Part shown: positions 10,001 through 20,600 of the stretch, piece by piece | Position numbering within the stretch: position 1 is the stretch's first letter | How the letters are laid out: each line of letters starts with the position of its first letter | Origin: Casuarius casuarius | Taxonomy: Eukaryota > Chordata > Aves > Casuariiformes > Casuariidae | Assembly (NCBI GenBank): GCA_003342895.1 | Contig: PTFA01000316.1 | Coordinates: 934,161 to 998,160, forward strand | Direction: 5' to 3' | DNA: 64,000 bases | Translations under genes and position numbers: made by a program | The notes under the pieces: generated by a model | What the model was told of the DNA's origin: nothing | Database searches by the model: none | What the model saw: only the letters and a program-made list of their open reading frames with translations

Positions 10001-12182
10001 ATTGTTATTAATACAAGCCATTTTTTAACCCTGTGTTAAACCTGGTACTTACTCTCACATTGCCATGCATACTCCATTCACACCACCTTTATATTTTTGT
10101 TACAAATCTCTGTAATTCTGTATAACCCGGAGCAATCTATATTCTGAGGTGGAAGGAAGCTGAAGGTATTTTCCTAGAAAGTCTATGGGGACTATTTTGC
10201 TGCACTGATTGGCTGATCATGAATGAATTCATCAATGCTACTTGCTACTTTTTGACTTTTCTGTGGTAATAATTCCAGTAATGCAAGCAGTGAGTGGTCA
10301 GGATGTTAGTTCTCTATGTAAAGATATTTCACTGTTGTTTAAATTCAAATATATTTGAATATTCAAAATTACAAGATCAATTTGTTATGAATTTGCCTCA
10401 GTATAAATACATGTACATTGAAACTCTGGCCATGTATCTGGAACCATGAATGTTTATAATTCTCTTCAGAATGGTCATACCAGCCTAGAGGCTAGACGGT
10501 GTATGGTGTCAAGCTTTCACAGCATCCTGTCTCTGATGGTGGTCAAGAGCAGATGCCCAGAGAAAACCATGAGAATGGAACAAACATATAAAGCTTCTTC
10601 CCTGACTTTTTGAGACAGAGCTGCTACTTCCATCTTTAATGACATCCCAAAACATAGGATGTTCCTGCGACAAAAGAGACTTTTAAATGAAGCATGTTTA
10701 ATCCCATTACAAGCTGATCTTTTAATTAGCTCTAACTGATGGAAATGCAATTTATTTTGACTGTATAACTTTTATAGTGATTTCAAAAATAGCGTCGATC
10801 ATTTTATGTCTGTATTTTTCCCTAGGAGTGATCAGGTTTTTTCAGGATGCATACAACTTACTTCATCCCACTTTCTTCATTTTTGCTGAAAAAGATGATT
10901 TCATCCCACTGGAGCAGGCAAGTTTCTTGTCAGAGATTTTTTTTTGTTTGTTTTTCATGCTTGTTTCATAATTTGGTATTTAATTAAGAGAAAGTAGAAA
11001 ATTAATTTGCCCTTTCCTCCCTCTTTCTCTAACTTCTACAGTAATTCTACACAAATTTATGCTGTTTATCACCAAGCCAAAAAGATTTACAGTGACTCTA
11101 ACAAATGTTTTCTGTTTCTGTTGCAAAATACGGATGCTTTAAATGTGAGTGTTTGTAGGAGGAAAGGGGCAAGCATCCATAATGGCAGTCAAAGGGATAC
11201 CTGGGTCAGGTTTAGGACAGGACACTCTCTTTAATCATATTGACGATGCATAAAATCAGCAGAAAATCCCCACCCGTACCACTGGCATCACTAGTTGCAG
11301 GAGAATTAGTAAATCCTGTGACTATCCAATTCCTTCACCACTGTCCTGCAGAACTTCCCATCTCTGGCATGCTTGTCAATGGTCTTCTAGAGCAAAATAC
11401 AGATTTTTATTAAAGAAGTAAGTGTGAGGATCTTGAGGAGCAAGGGTGGTGAAGAAATGGAGAAGGATGATTATCTACAAAGGAGAACAGGAAGGAAGGT
11501 GTGCTCTCATTGACTGTTCCCTTTACTTTCCCTGCTAAAAATTGCAGCAGCTTTGAACTGCAGGTTTGTATCAATGCCTCTCCTCCCTCAAATCAGCTTC
11601 AAATGGAATCAAAATCTTGCCCCCTTTTTTTCTTGAAGCCTGTACACAGTGACTTGTACAGGGATCACCACATGTGATCTTTCTTGTGATAATGAGCAGT
11701 GTTTTTTATCTTTACAGGTATTATTAGACTAACCTATATGCTTTTTTTGGTGGTTTTATATAATCAGATACTCTTATTTTACTGGAGAGAAAAACCCTGG
11801 CTCAAAAAAACAAAAAAAAAAAAACAAAAAAAAAGAAAGGTGTGCTAACATAAATGCATTTGGGTATAAGATTAACAGAAGAGACAACAGCAGAAAGGAC
11901 ATACTGTGTCTTCAGGAAAGTGAAATCCAGGATAAGCTGAGGACTGAAAACAAATGACATGTTAATTCAGTATAAGCAATGATGGAACACTCTGTGTTAC
12001 AGGTTGCCTTACTGGAGCAGAAGCTTAAAGAAAACTGTAAAGTTGATTATGAGGTTAAAATTTACCCTGGACAAACTCACGGCTTTGTACATCGCAAAAG
12101 AGAAGATATCAGTCCTCAAGATAAACCTTATATTGAGGAAGGAAGAAAGGATATGATCAACTGGCTGAATAAATACATTTAG
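6832..12182 (+). CDS. CMBL: Carboxymethylenebutenolidase homologue (CMBL), complete coding region in five exons
   Basis: CMBL is a cytosolic alpha/beta-hydrolase of the dienelactone hydrolase family. The mammalian protein hydrolyses ester prodrugs such as olmesartan medoxomil; its endogenous substrate is not settled. Coding exons are 6832-7046, 7812-7919, 8956-9098, 10826-10917 and 12003-12182. Their phases all match and give 738 bases, that is 245 codons plus stop, the same length as human CMBL. The protein starts MANEA with the conserved N-terminal PCPC. The nucleophile elbow GFCWGG carries the catalytic Cys. The AEKDD segment carries the catalytic Asp and QTHGFVH the catalytic His, so the triad is intact. 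All introns are GT-AG except intron 4, which is GC-AG. Transcription runs toward CCT5, as in human. A diverged duplicate of the last exon lies about 10 kb upstream. I am very confident of this identification. Confidence 0.97.
7812..7919 (+). CDS. CMBL: CMBL coding exon 2
   Basis: This 108-bp exon lies between acceptor CCCGCAG and donor GACAA|GTACAT. It encodes the [10 protein letters not shown] region through SSKID, and both ends split codons consistently with the neighbouring exons. Confidence 0.94.
8956..9098 (+). CDS. CMBL: CMBL coding exon 3 (nucleophile exon)
   Basis: This 143-bp exon follows acceptor GTCTTAG and ends at donor TATG|GTAAGTG. It encodes [15 protein letters not shown], which contains the catalytic cysteine of the dienelactone hydrolase triad, and ends in GVSNYG. 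Confidence 0.96.
9345..9351. repeat. Target-site duplication, left copy
   Basis: TGGCATA directly abuts the left end of the solo LTR and is repeated exactly at 9954-9960. Confidence 0.75.
9352..9953 (-). mobile_element. Endogenous retrovirus solo LTR, antisense in CMBL intron 3
   Basis: This 602-bp element begins TGA and ends TCA, and is flanked by a perfect 7-bp direct repeat, TGGCATA. Read on the minus strand it has a TATATAA box (9411-9417) followed about 15 bases later by AATAAA (9391-9396) and a short R-U5. The close TATA/AATAAACG spacing and the CTTCA end resemble avian alpharetrovirus-type LTRs. No gag, pol or env sequence adjoins it, so it is a solo LTR left by recombination between two LTRs. 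Its antisense orientation in an intron is the usual surviving configuration, because its poly(A) signal does not interfere with the host transcript. Family assignment is by architecture only. Confidence 0.82.
9954..9960. repeat. Target-site duplication, right copy
   Basis: TGGCATA repeats the sequence at 9345-9351 on the other side of the solo LTR. Alpha/beta-type retroviruses usually make 6 bp, so one of the seven bases may match by chance. Confidence 0.75.
10826..10917 (+). CDS. CMBL: CMBL coding exon 4
   Basis: This 92-bp exon follows acceptor TTTTTCCCTAG. It encodes the [18 protein letters not shown] region, including the catalytic Asp. It ends in phase 0 at CAG|GCAAGT, a non-canonical GC donor. 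Confidence 0.94.
10918..12002 (+). other. CMBL: CMBL intron 4, GC-AG type
   Basis: The intron begins GCAAGT and ends TTACAG. Only the GC donor joins FIPLEQ to VALLEQKL in frame, as in the family alignment. The nearest downstream GT (in AAGTTT) would break the reading frame. The donor otherwise matches the CAG|GCAAGT consensus of GC-AG introns. The A-rich tract at 11803-11839 lies within it. Confidence 0.85.
11803..11839 (+). repeat. A-rich simple repeat
   Basis: Runs of 7 to 13 A separated by single C or G lie inside CMBL intron 4. The tract could be the poly(A) tail of a decayed retroelement, but no body is recognisable upstream of it. Confidence 0.8.
12003..12182 (+). CDS. CMBL: CMBL coding exon 5 (terminal)
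   Basis: This 180-bp terminal exon ends in TAG. It encodes [12 protein letters not shown] through WLNKYI, including the catalytic-His motif [12 protein letters not shown]. It is the counterpart of the exon at 1922-2101. Confidence 0.96.
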   Translation, partial: VALLEQKLKENCKVDYEVKIYPGQTHGFVHRKREDISPQDKPYIEEGRKDMINWLNKYI

Positions 12183-12186
12183 CAGA

Positions 12187-12279
12187 AATAAAATGCCCAT
12201 AAAATAAACAATTTTTTTTAGGAAATCAGGAAATGATAGACCGTCTTGCTTAATATATTTTTAAAATAATCAGAATAAA
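12187..12279 (+). terminator. CMBL: CMBL poly(A) signal cluster
   Basis: AATAAA occurs at 12187-12192, 12203-12208 and 12274-12279. The first is only four bases past the stop codon, so the second or third is more likely to be the one used. The 3' UTR would then be short. Confidence 0.6.
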
Positions 12280-15200
12280 TTGTAAAAAACTTTTCTGCAG
12301 TAACACTGCATATTTGTACTTATTTTCTGAGCAGATGCCTAAACATTTTCAAATGTTGAAAGCCATAATTATAAAGACTTTTAAATTTGACCTTATGTAT
12401 CTTAAAATTATTAGAATCTGATGTGGGATATCCTCTAGAATGTGAAAGTTTCATTTTTTTAATATTCATATCAATACGATTAAAATATCATTGAAACTCT
12501 GTGTGCACTCTTGAGAAATGCACTCATAAAAGCTGCTTTTACAGTTACTGGGCTGTGGGATTTTCAGCTCTGAGGTAAACACAGGTGTGCTTGGAGGTTA
12601 TTTAGATGGCATGTGTCCCAGGAAAACCAGAGTGCTGTCTATGACTCAGTAAACAGCATCTGATCTGAGTTACTATGTTCTGGCCAGCCATGAGGCACAA
12701 GTGCTGGTCAGCCTGGAATACAGTGTGTATCTCCTGGGTGAAAACAGTTCTCCCTCCACCAGGCTCAGCTGACATTAAAGAAACTCTGTTGTCTTCCAAC
12801 GAGATTCCATGCAGACCTCTGAGACAGAAGAGCAAAAGTGTAGAGATGTACAGATAGAGGGAAGGGCTGGCCAGTGACTTCTGTGCATCCTGCAAGTCCT
12901 GACATAATTATGGACTCAACATGTATAGGAGAAACTGAGAGAATGGCAGACATCTTCATTCACTGGTGGAACCAAGTCTCACTCATGTGCCTGTACAGCC
13001 CTGATACACTGTGAGTATAGCAATGTACAAACTGTACCAGAAGAAAGTAAGTTGGATATGTGGTTCACAAAGTCTGTAAAGTGGGAATTCAGTTCCCGGC
13101 TTTGGATTCTTGTACCGTTTCTCAGTGTTACTATGAGAACAGAGATGATGAAATGGTTAATGAAATCAAACTCCACACAACTATTGCCTCATATGGATTT
13201 TAAATAAAAGAATCTTGATTTCCTTCATTAATGCCCTGTCAACATGTTTCACAAAAGACGATGGGTAATATCTTGGCTGGCAAACCAATCCAACTTGGAG
13301 GTTTTGATTTCATTTTTTTCATGTGAAGAGACAGATGGCTCAGGGAATTGGGCTAAACTTTGCCAAATTTCTTCTGAGACGGGGGAATGAAGACACTGTG
13401 AGGAGTATTTTCTCCAAATTCATTGTCCTGGGAGAATTCAGAGTAGCTTGCTCTAGGACAGGTATTACATTTCATCATGCATTTGCATTTGCCATCACTG
13501 GGGCTGTAGAAGTATGGCATCTGAGATGGAAACTTCAGAATTTTGCCAGTGCTAACACTTACTTGACTAAAACAGGCACACTGTCTCAAAACTCACATCT
13601 GAGAGTATCCTTTGTATCTAGAGAGCACTGACAGTGTATACAGGTTATGATATGACAAACTCAGGTGGTGGAACCTAGCAACCTTAATATGAGGTAAATT
13701 AGCTGCAGAAAAACCCGATGTAGACATACCTAGGGCCTGATCGGGAGACCTCAGACAGTTACTTTTGTTCACCTGGGTATCCCCAGTGAAATCACTGAGA
13801 CACATTAATGTTAACCAGAGTTACGCACTCAAGGCTTGCTTCTAGTAACTGTTTTTAATTTGATTTCCTAAAGAAATCAGGACTATATCATTGTGCTCTC
13901 TTGTCGGTTCCTTCCTAATAACTTTTGAGCCTTTGGATCAATTTCAGTCAAATTTGACCAAATGGTGAAGTCCTCAGTGCTATTTTTTTCTTCTAAATTT
14001 CTAGAAAATCTGGACAGCGTAGAGGAGACAGACTCACGGCAGTGTGAGTTCAGTAGTTCTCTGTATGATCTGGACTGCTTGCTGGCCAGTTGGCATGCTC
14101 AAAGCTTGGACCCTCTTGCATAGGGGTTGCCAGAGGATATAGAAGGAGCTGAGAGTTTATACCAGAAGGCAGAGTAAAGGCACGTGGGGTGGAAATGGAG
14201 ATGCAGGGGCACAGAAGGGAACAGGAATGGGTGGAGGGTAGCACCAGGGATACGGAGAACTGAGATCCTGTTTGGGAGCAATCATACGGTACGCGGAGGA
14301 AATGGAGGTTATTAAGGGAACTCGGGGGGAAGCCAAACCTCATGCTTAGCTGAAGAAGAAGAACGTAAAATTGAAAGGCAATAAAAATCTGTTAACAGAA
14401 TCTCTTTGTTTCTATGGTGTTCAGGATGAGAATTTAAATATGAACAGTTTGCATTGTCTTGAAATCTGGGTTCCTACTCTATTTCCTAGACATTTTCCTT
14501 TCAAAGTAGTTACATGTAGCAGTAGTTATAGCAGCTGTACATGCTACCTACTGAATTAAGCATTCTACATAAATGCAAATCTTTGAGCCCCATGGTTACA
14601 TCCATCTCCCCTGCTCAATTCTCCCTTCCACTCTACAGAGAGTTTACAGAAATCCTTCTGCCAACACATTATTTTTACAGGTCCCAAACTCAGGCTGTAA
14701 CTTGACTCTAACCAATTCAGACTGCCTGTGTCTTTCAAATTTAATCTTTTTTTATAAGCATTGGGAATTGCTGTTGACACTGTGCATTACCTGGCAGATG
14801 AATTTTAATCTGTTGTAAAATTTTCTTGGTAAAATACCTCACATGCATTTCTACCTTCTGAGGCCGAAGCATGTGATTAGAAATGTGAAGAGCAGTGCTA
14901 CTGACTGATGTGCTCCTTCTTCCCCTTGTCTTGGAAGAGGGCACTCCAAGAATCTCAAAGGGGTTTTGCTTTCGATCAGTAATTTGACAGGCAAACAGCC
15001 TCTCCCAAACAATATTATAGGACAACTTTTAGAACCTTTCTCGGAGGGGAACTTTCAGCATTTTTCTAACTTTGCGTTGCAGGAATGGAGAACATAGAAA
15101 CCTCCTGATCCCACCTTTCATAGATCAAGTGGGATTTGGCTTGCTGATGCTGAGGAAGGCTCATGACATGCACACTGAGAATCCTTGATGCCTGAATGAA

Positions 15201-17409
15201 GAAGGTTGTGTGGACTAAGGTGACACAGCAGATCTCCCTGAGCAAAAGTTCAGGGACTGGAAAAGACAGGAAGGTTGAACAGGGTGGAAAGAAGAGCCCT
15301 GAAGAACATGAGCAAGTATCCTGCCCACAGCTAATAACCTCTGTTCTCAAGAAGACTGAGATTTTTATATTAAAGAAATTATTAAAACCCAGCTTCAATC
15401 TAAATCACTGGTTCCTGTGTCAGCTTAGAAGTTGAATTCTGGACTGATTTCTGCTCATCAACACGAATATTTGATATATTTAATTAGTTTCATATTACAC
15501 AGACTTCACTTCTAGAGCTTCATCATTTACTTTGGCATTTAAGCATTGAGTGGGAGCTTCTTTTTATGGATTTTTAGTATAATATTTATGGCAACAATTT
15601 TTAATCAACTTGATGACTCTTAAACCCTGTTCTATTTTGTGTTTTTGTTTCTGTTAAGTTGGCCTTTACTATTTCTTTTTACTCTGGGGTCTAAAATATA
15701 TAGTCAGTATTTTATTTTAATAATCTTCCCCCCTTTTTTTGCCTCCAGACTCCAAACACAAATGGGCTTTCAGTGTAAGGGTCACAGTCAGAAAGGACAA
15801 AGATAAGTGCTTCCCCACCGCACACACGTACATAGCTGTGCCAATATTTCCATAAAATAACCTGCATTCAGTCAGCACAAAAAGTATCTACTATCTTCTG
15901 GCACATAGGCAGGATGACATCTACGCTTACGGTATATTATAAAAGACTGTGAACTTGCTTTAAAAATATGTCCCACTGCACAGTGATGGCTGTACTAGCA
16001 TGAGGGGCAGCTCTCCTTCCTCAGGCTGCAGCTTTAGATTAGTCAGCAGCAACATCTGGCTGTAAGGAACTCTGCTGCAAGTCTTGGAGGGTTTTTTTTG
16101 GCCTTGCATTCTTCAGAGTTGGCCCTAGGAAGGAAGCTGAATGCTGTGCTGGCTTAGCAACACTTCTGGGCTGAAGGAATAAGCAGAAATTGAACTGTGA
16201 GATGGAGGAAGTGGTAGAGATGGTCATACTGGCACGTTCAACTCCGGCCCATCGGAGGACCCTGTTGTAATTCATTTTGGTCGCCTCCACAGGCGTGCTA
16301 GGTTTGTTGTTCAGGACTGTAGTTGCCTACCTAGTATAGATTTTAATCAAACTGGACTTGGTTCCTTTAACTAATGACATTTCTATGTTTTCCACTGCAG
16401 GTAGTGAGTAGTAGCTTAGCCTCTACAAAGCTGTACTGAAAGTACCATTTTTCAGAGAGGTAGATTTGTTGCAGGGACACAAAACAATCTGGCTTAATTT
16501 CTTTTGTGCTAAGAGCCAATAAAAGCAGATCCACAAAGTTTACTTTGTTGCAGAGCTCCCTGGGAAGGTGGATGGGAGTTTGGTGCCTGTTTCCTCTTTA
16601 TGCTTTTAGAAATCTCCCTCAGCACATTTTACTTATTTGCCCGTTTCTCATTGCTGGCACTGAAGTATATCAAAATCCAGCAAATAACAGAATACTTAAC
16701 TTCAGAAAGTGGGGAATGGAATGGACTAATAAGCTCCGAAACAAAGTTCCTCTTTGAGACCGTGGAGCAGATGTTGGCACCTGTGGTGATACATTTCCTT
16801 TCCCTTCCACCACGGCTATATTAAGAGGTGGTGAGGAAACCTTGCATCTGGGCTGGTGGTTTGCCATGAACTTCAGCAAAGCTGTGATAATGTTACTTGT
16901 TAAGGGGGTTGGAAATTATTCCAACTGCACTCTTAACTTGATCTTTAATTTTTTTACTACGTGTTGGGCCTACAGACTGTTGAAGATTTCTTTAAGGTTC
17001 TTTCTTTTTTCCAGAATACTTAATGATTAGAAAATTGCCAGGATACCTCAGATGAGAGGCCTGCTAACCCCAAGTAAAAACCATTTCAGTAAAATGAAAA
17101 GATGAGACAATTTTTTTTTTCTTCCTCTGACTGCTTTGAGCAAAAAGCTAAAGATAATTTTTAGGTACTGGTGTTTGCAGGGGAACGGATGCAGGGGAAA
17201 GGGGCATTCCAGTCCTAGTGGCATTTCAGTAAGTTAGGGTGCTTTCAGGGCCCCCACCTAGGTTTGTACCCTCATGGTGAGCTAATGCAGGAATCCCTGC
17301 CAAGACGGCACACGAGGCTCTGGAGGCTCAAGGCTGAAAAGGTCATGTAGGAATTTCGACAGCTGTAACTGGCTGTTTATGCCTTCAGCTAACTGAAGGG
17401 GGGGGACTG
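12280..17409. other. Intergenic, no supported feature
   Basis: This is mixed-composition sequence downstream of CMBL. Short open frames occur on both strands but none has splice context or a recognisable protein family. I saw no tRNA B-box, no other RNA gene and no clear repeat. Confidence 0.45.
17398..17405 (+). repeat. Poly-G tract
   Basis: A run of eight G lies at the left edge of a diverged CR1 fragment. Confidence 0.8.
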
Positions 17410-17688
17410 TAGAGGGGACAGAGCCAGACACAGAAGTGCACAGTGAAAAAATGAAAGGCAGAGAACACAGTCTGCAGCAGGGAAATTCTGACTAAATATA
17501 AGGAAAGAAGAGTAACCACACTGTAAGGGTGGTTAAGCACAGGAACTGGTGCCCAGAGAAATGGTGGCATCTCCACCCATGGAGACGTTCAAAACTCACC
17601 TAGACATGAACCTGAGCAAGCAGTGAAATGGGCAGTGCTTTGACGGGGGGCTTGGATCAGATTATTTATTCCGTGATTCTGTGAATTG
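17410..17688 (+). mobile_element. Diverged CR1 LINE 3' end
   Basis: The order of conserved CR1 phrases is recognisable: a CACTGTAAGGGTGGTTAAGC-like block, CTGGTGCCCAGAGAAATGGT, TCTCCACCCATGGAGACGTT, then a GTGATTCTGTGAATT-like tail. Substitutions are numerous, so this copy is older than the ones near 36 kb. Confidence 0.7.
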
Positions 17689-20600
17689 TAGTAGGAGTTC
17701 AGCATTTGGGAGACGAGAAGAAAACTTTTCTATGGTGATTTCTGTACTTGGTAAGTTGTATCTGCTTGTATCTGTCCAAAAATATGGAACATTAAAATGA
17801 CATTGAAGGGATCAGGGGCCTATGAGGGTACCAGGAGGGAGGCAATTAATTCTTCCCTGCAGTAAGGGTTATTGAGGAGACAGTGATTGGTACTGATATT
17901 ACCAGTATTGGCCCAATGTAAGGTCCAGTGCTGGGTGGACCTTTTGGCTGTGCTATTTTTTGGCTATTTTTGGCTGTGCCAATGCTCTGCTGGGTGGCTC
18001 AGGTGATGCTCTACACTCTGGCTGTTACTGGCTTTTCCTTCTATTACAAAGAACTCAGAAGTCTCTTCATGACACCTATTTAAGAGCTAAGGATTAGACT
18101 GAAGATAACTATGGGGAAATGGGATAAATTCCCTGCTACCCTGTATATTTTCAGACATGGTAAACAGAAATTTTCACCTAGTAGAACCCTCCTAGCCAAT
18201 GCAACTATAAAATCACATCATTAAAATCACTTGAAGCTAGAAAAACAAAAGTAAAAATGCCCTGCAGCAATGTTATTTCTCGCTGCTCATTTCCAGCCCA
18301 CACTTCGCTGATGTGAGGTCCCATGTGACGCTAAAGCAGAGAGTAATGCTGTTGTGTTTGGCTTTGTTGAAGTTGTTGCAACCAGCCATGAACTTGTTTC
18401 ACTCATAGCCAGAGCCAGACTGATGATATGTAGCCTTGTGGGCAGGGTGCTTTGCTTAAGCAACCCAGCCTCTTAGCAGATTGTGCTAGCTCTGACTCAT
18501 TATTTGTAGCCAAAGGGCTTCCAGGTGGCCTGGACTTGCACTGCAGTGGCTGGCAACATGGCTAGAGCTCACTTATTCCTGTCTTTTTTACTTCTGCAAA
18601 ATACTACTTAAGCACATTCTTCATTATCTGTCTGTTTAACATCTCATTCTCTCACTTTTCTCTTTTTGCAGACTGAATGTCTGCAAGCAGATGCCTTTGC
18701 TGGGTGACTATGGGCAGGGAAGCAGAAATCACATAATGGGAAGAGACTGCACAGCTTAAAGGTCTTACCACCAGGGCAGGGGAGAAGGTGGTAGGAAGAG
18801 TCTTTGGTGAAACTGGAACAGGCGATGAGCAATGAGCAGTGGGATGACCAAAGGGCACATGGCTGCCTGGGAAAGGGAAAGGTGCAGGAGTGAGGCACTG
18901 AGGGGAGCGGAGAGCAGCGTTGGCTGCTTGGAATCAGAGATATGTAGCAAAAGTAAAGGGTTCAAGGAGATTGGAGAGACAGGAAAGCATCACAGTGACA
19001 AGGGGAAAAGAGATCTGGACTGACACCTGAAGGCCGTCTTCATTAGGCCAAGCATATCCGACGTGCAGATTCTTTCTGTTTGCCAAGGAGCTGTTGAATA
19101 AGTCTTGCCTGGCTGTGAGTGCAGAGGGATGAAAAGTCAAAGGACAATGTAAGGTGTAGTGAAGTAGGTAAGTGAAAAGTGTAGGAGGCAGATGGAAAGG
19201 CATGACAAGCAGAAGCAGGGTATCGGGATGGAAGTCACTGGCAGTCGTGTGACATCCTGAAAGTCACGGGTATCCCATGCTTCCTGTCCACCTCCCTGAC
19301 TTAATGGACCAAGAATCAGCTCTGGTGAGACACCAGATATGTTATCAGAGATACCCCTGGTAGAGAGTAGCAAGGAGCTGGTGGCACAAAGTGGAGGCAG
19401 AGCCACTCTAGAGAGAGAGCTACAGGGAGAGCAGCTTTGGAGGAGAGACAGTGGGTCAGCACTGCAGAGGCAAGGCAGGGCACATTTCTATTCCCAGGTG
19501 CCCTAAAGACTTGAGGAGGAAAACACTCTGCACCATGGCAAAACGGTCTCCATCACACTGTGAGAGATGGCATTGTAGGAGAAAGATGGCCTCGTTGTGT
19601 CACTTCATGGCTATTGCTACGGCGATTTGGAGATCCTATGCCAAAGTGCAAAGTTGAATTCCCAGGACTTCCTGGCCTCAGGAAAATGGCAGGAGGGAGA
19701 TAGCACAGTTGGTGGCATGATGGAAATTAATTCTTGGTAAGACAACAGCAACTTAGGGAAAAACAGACTTCGCTCTTTCAATTTTCTGGGATCTCACCCA
19801 TGCCTTTTCCTTCTTGAGCCCTAATTTCACGGCTTCCCCAAACGTCCTTCTGCTGGGCTGATACTAAGTGCAAGGGAGGTTGAGGAGAAACATTGCAGGA
19901 TGTTTCAGCAGAAAGACAAGGAGCTGGAATACAATTCAGAAGAGGAGGAAATAAAACAAGATTGAATGAAGTGGGGCATATTTTAAGGATAATTTCCCTC
20001 CTACCCACACACACAAATTGGGAATTGTAGGATTAAAGGAAGGCAAAGACCTAGGAGAGAAAGGAAAAAAAGAGAGATGTCTGCACTGTGCCATTCTTGA
20101 TAGCAGCAAGGGGGATGCAGGGAGGGCTCCGCAGAAACCCCTGCGGGCTGAGGGGTTGGAAAAAGGACTGTCCCAAGTCTTGTCATTTTCCAGCTGGCTC
20201 ACTATGAATGGCTGATGATTGCTATTCCCGTGATACCGTTGATAGCATCTGTCTGATATACTAATGGTGAGATGTTCCAGTGGAGAGAGGGATTAGGACT
20301 CAAATGGCCATTCCAGCTTGTCACTCACCAAGGATTTAAAATCTTATTTGAATGCGGAGTTTACTGATCCCATGGGAGAGCCTAAGGCTATGGAAATGAT
20401 GCTTTAAACATGAGATCACTGAAAGAAAATAATACATTAGCTAGAGAGCTTTCAGCTTCCCAAGCTGTGGCTGAAAGTCACTCATCAACATTATACAGAG
20501 GCACTTAACTCATGCTCCAGCTAGGTCACCCCAAATACACTTGCCATTTCCTCCTCTGAAGAAATAGTGGAGTGGAGTGCAGAGACTCCAGGAGTGGGCT

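Noticed and set aside
10918..10931. Alternative GT donor just after CMBL exon 4 (in AAGTTT)
   Set aside because: Would add bases that break the phase into exon 5; the GC donor keeps the frame.
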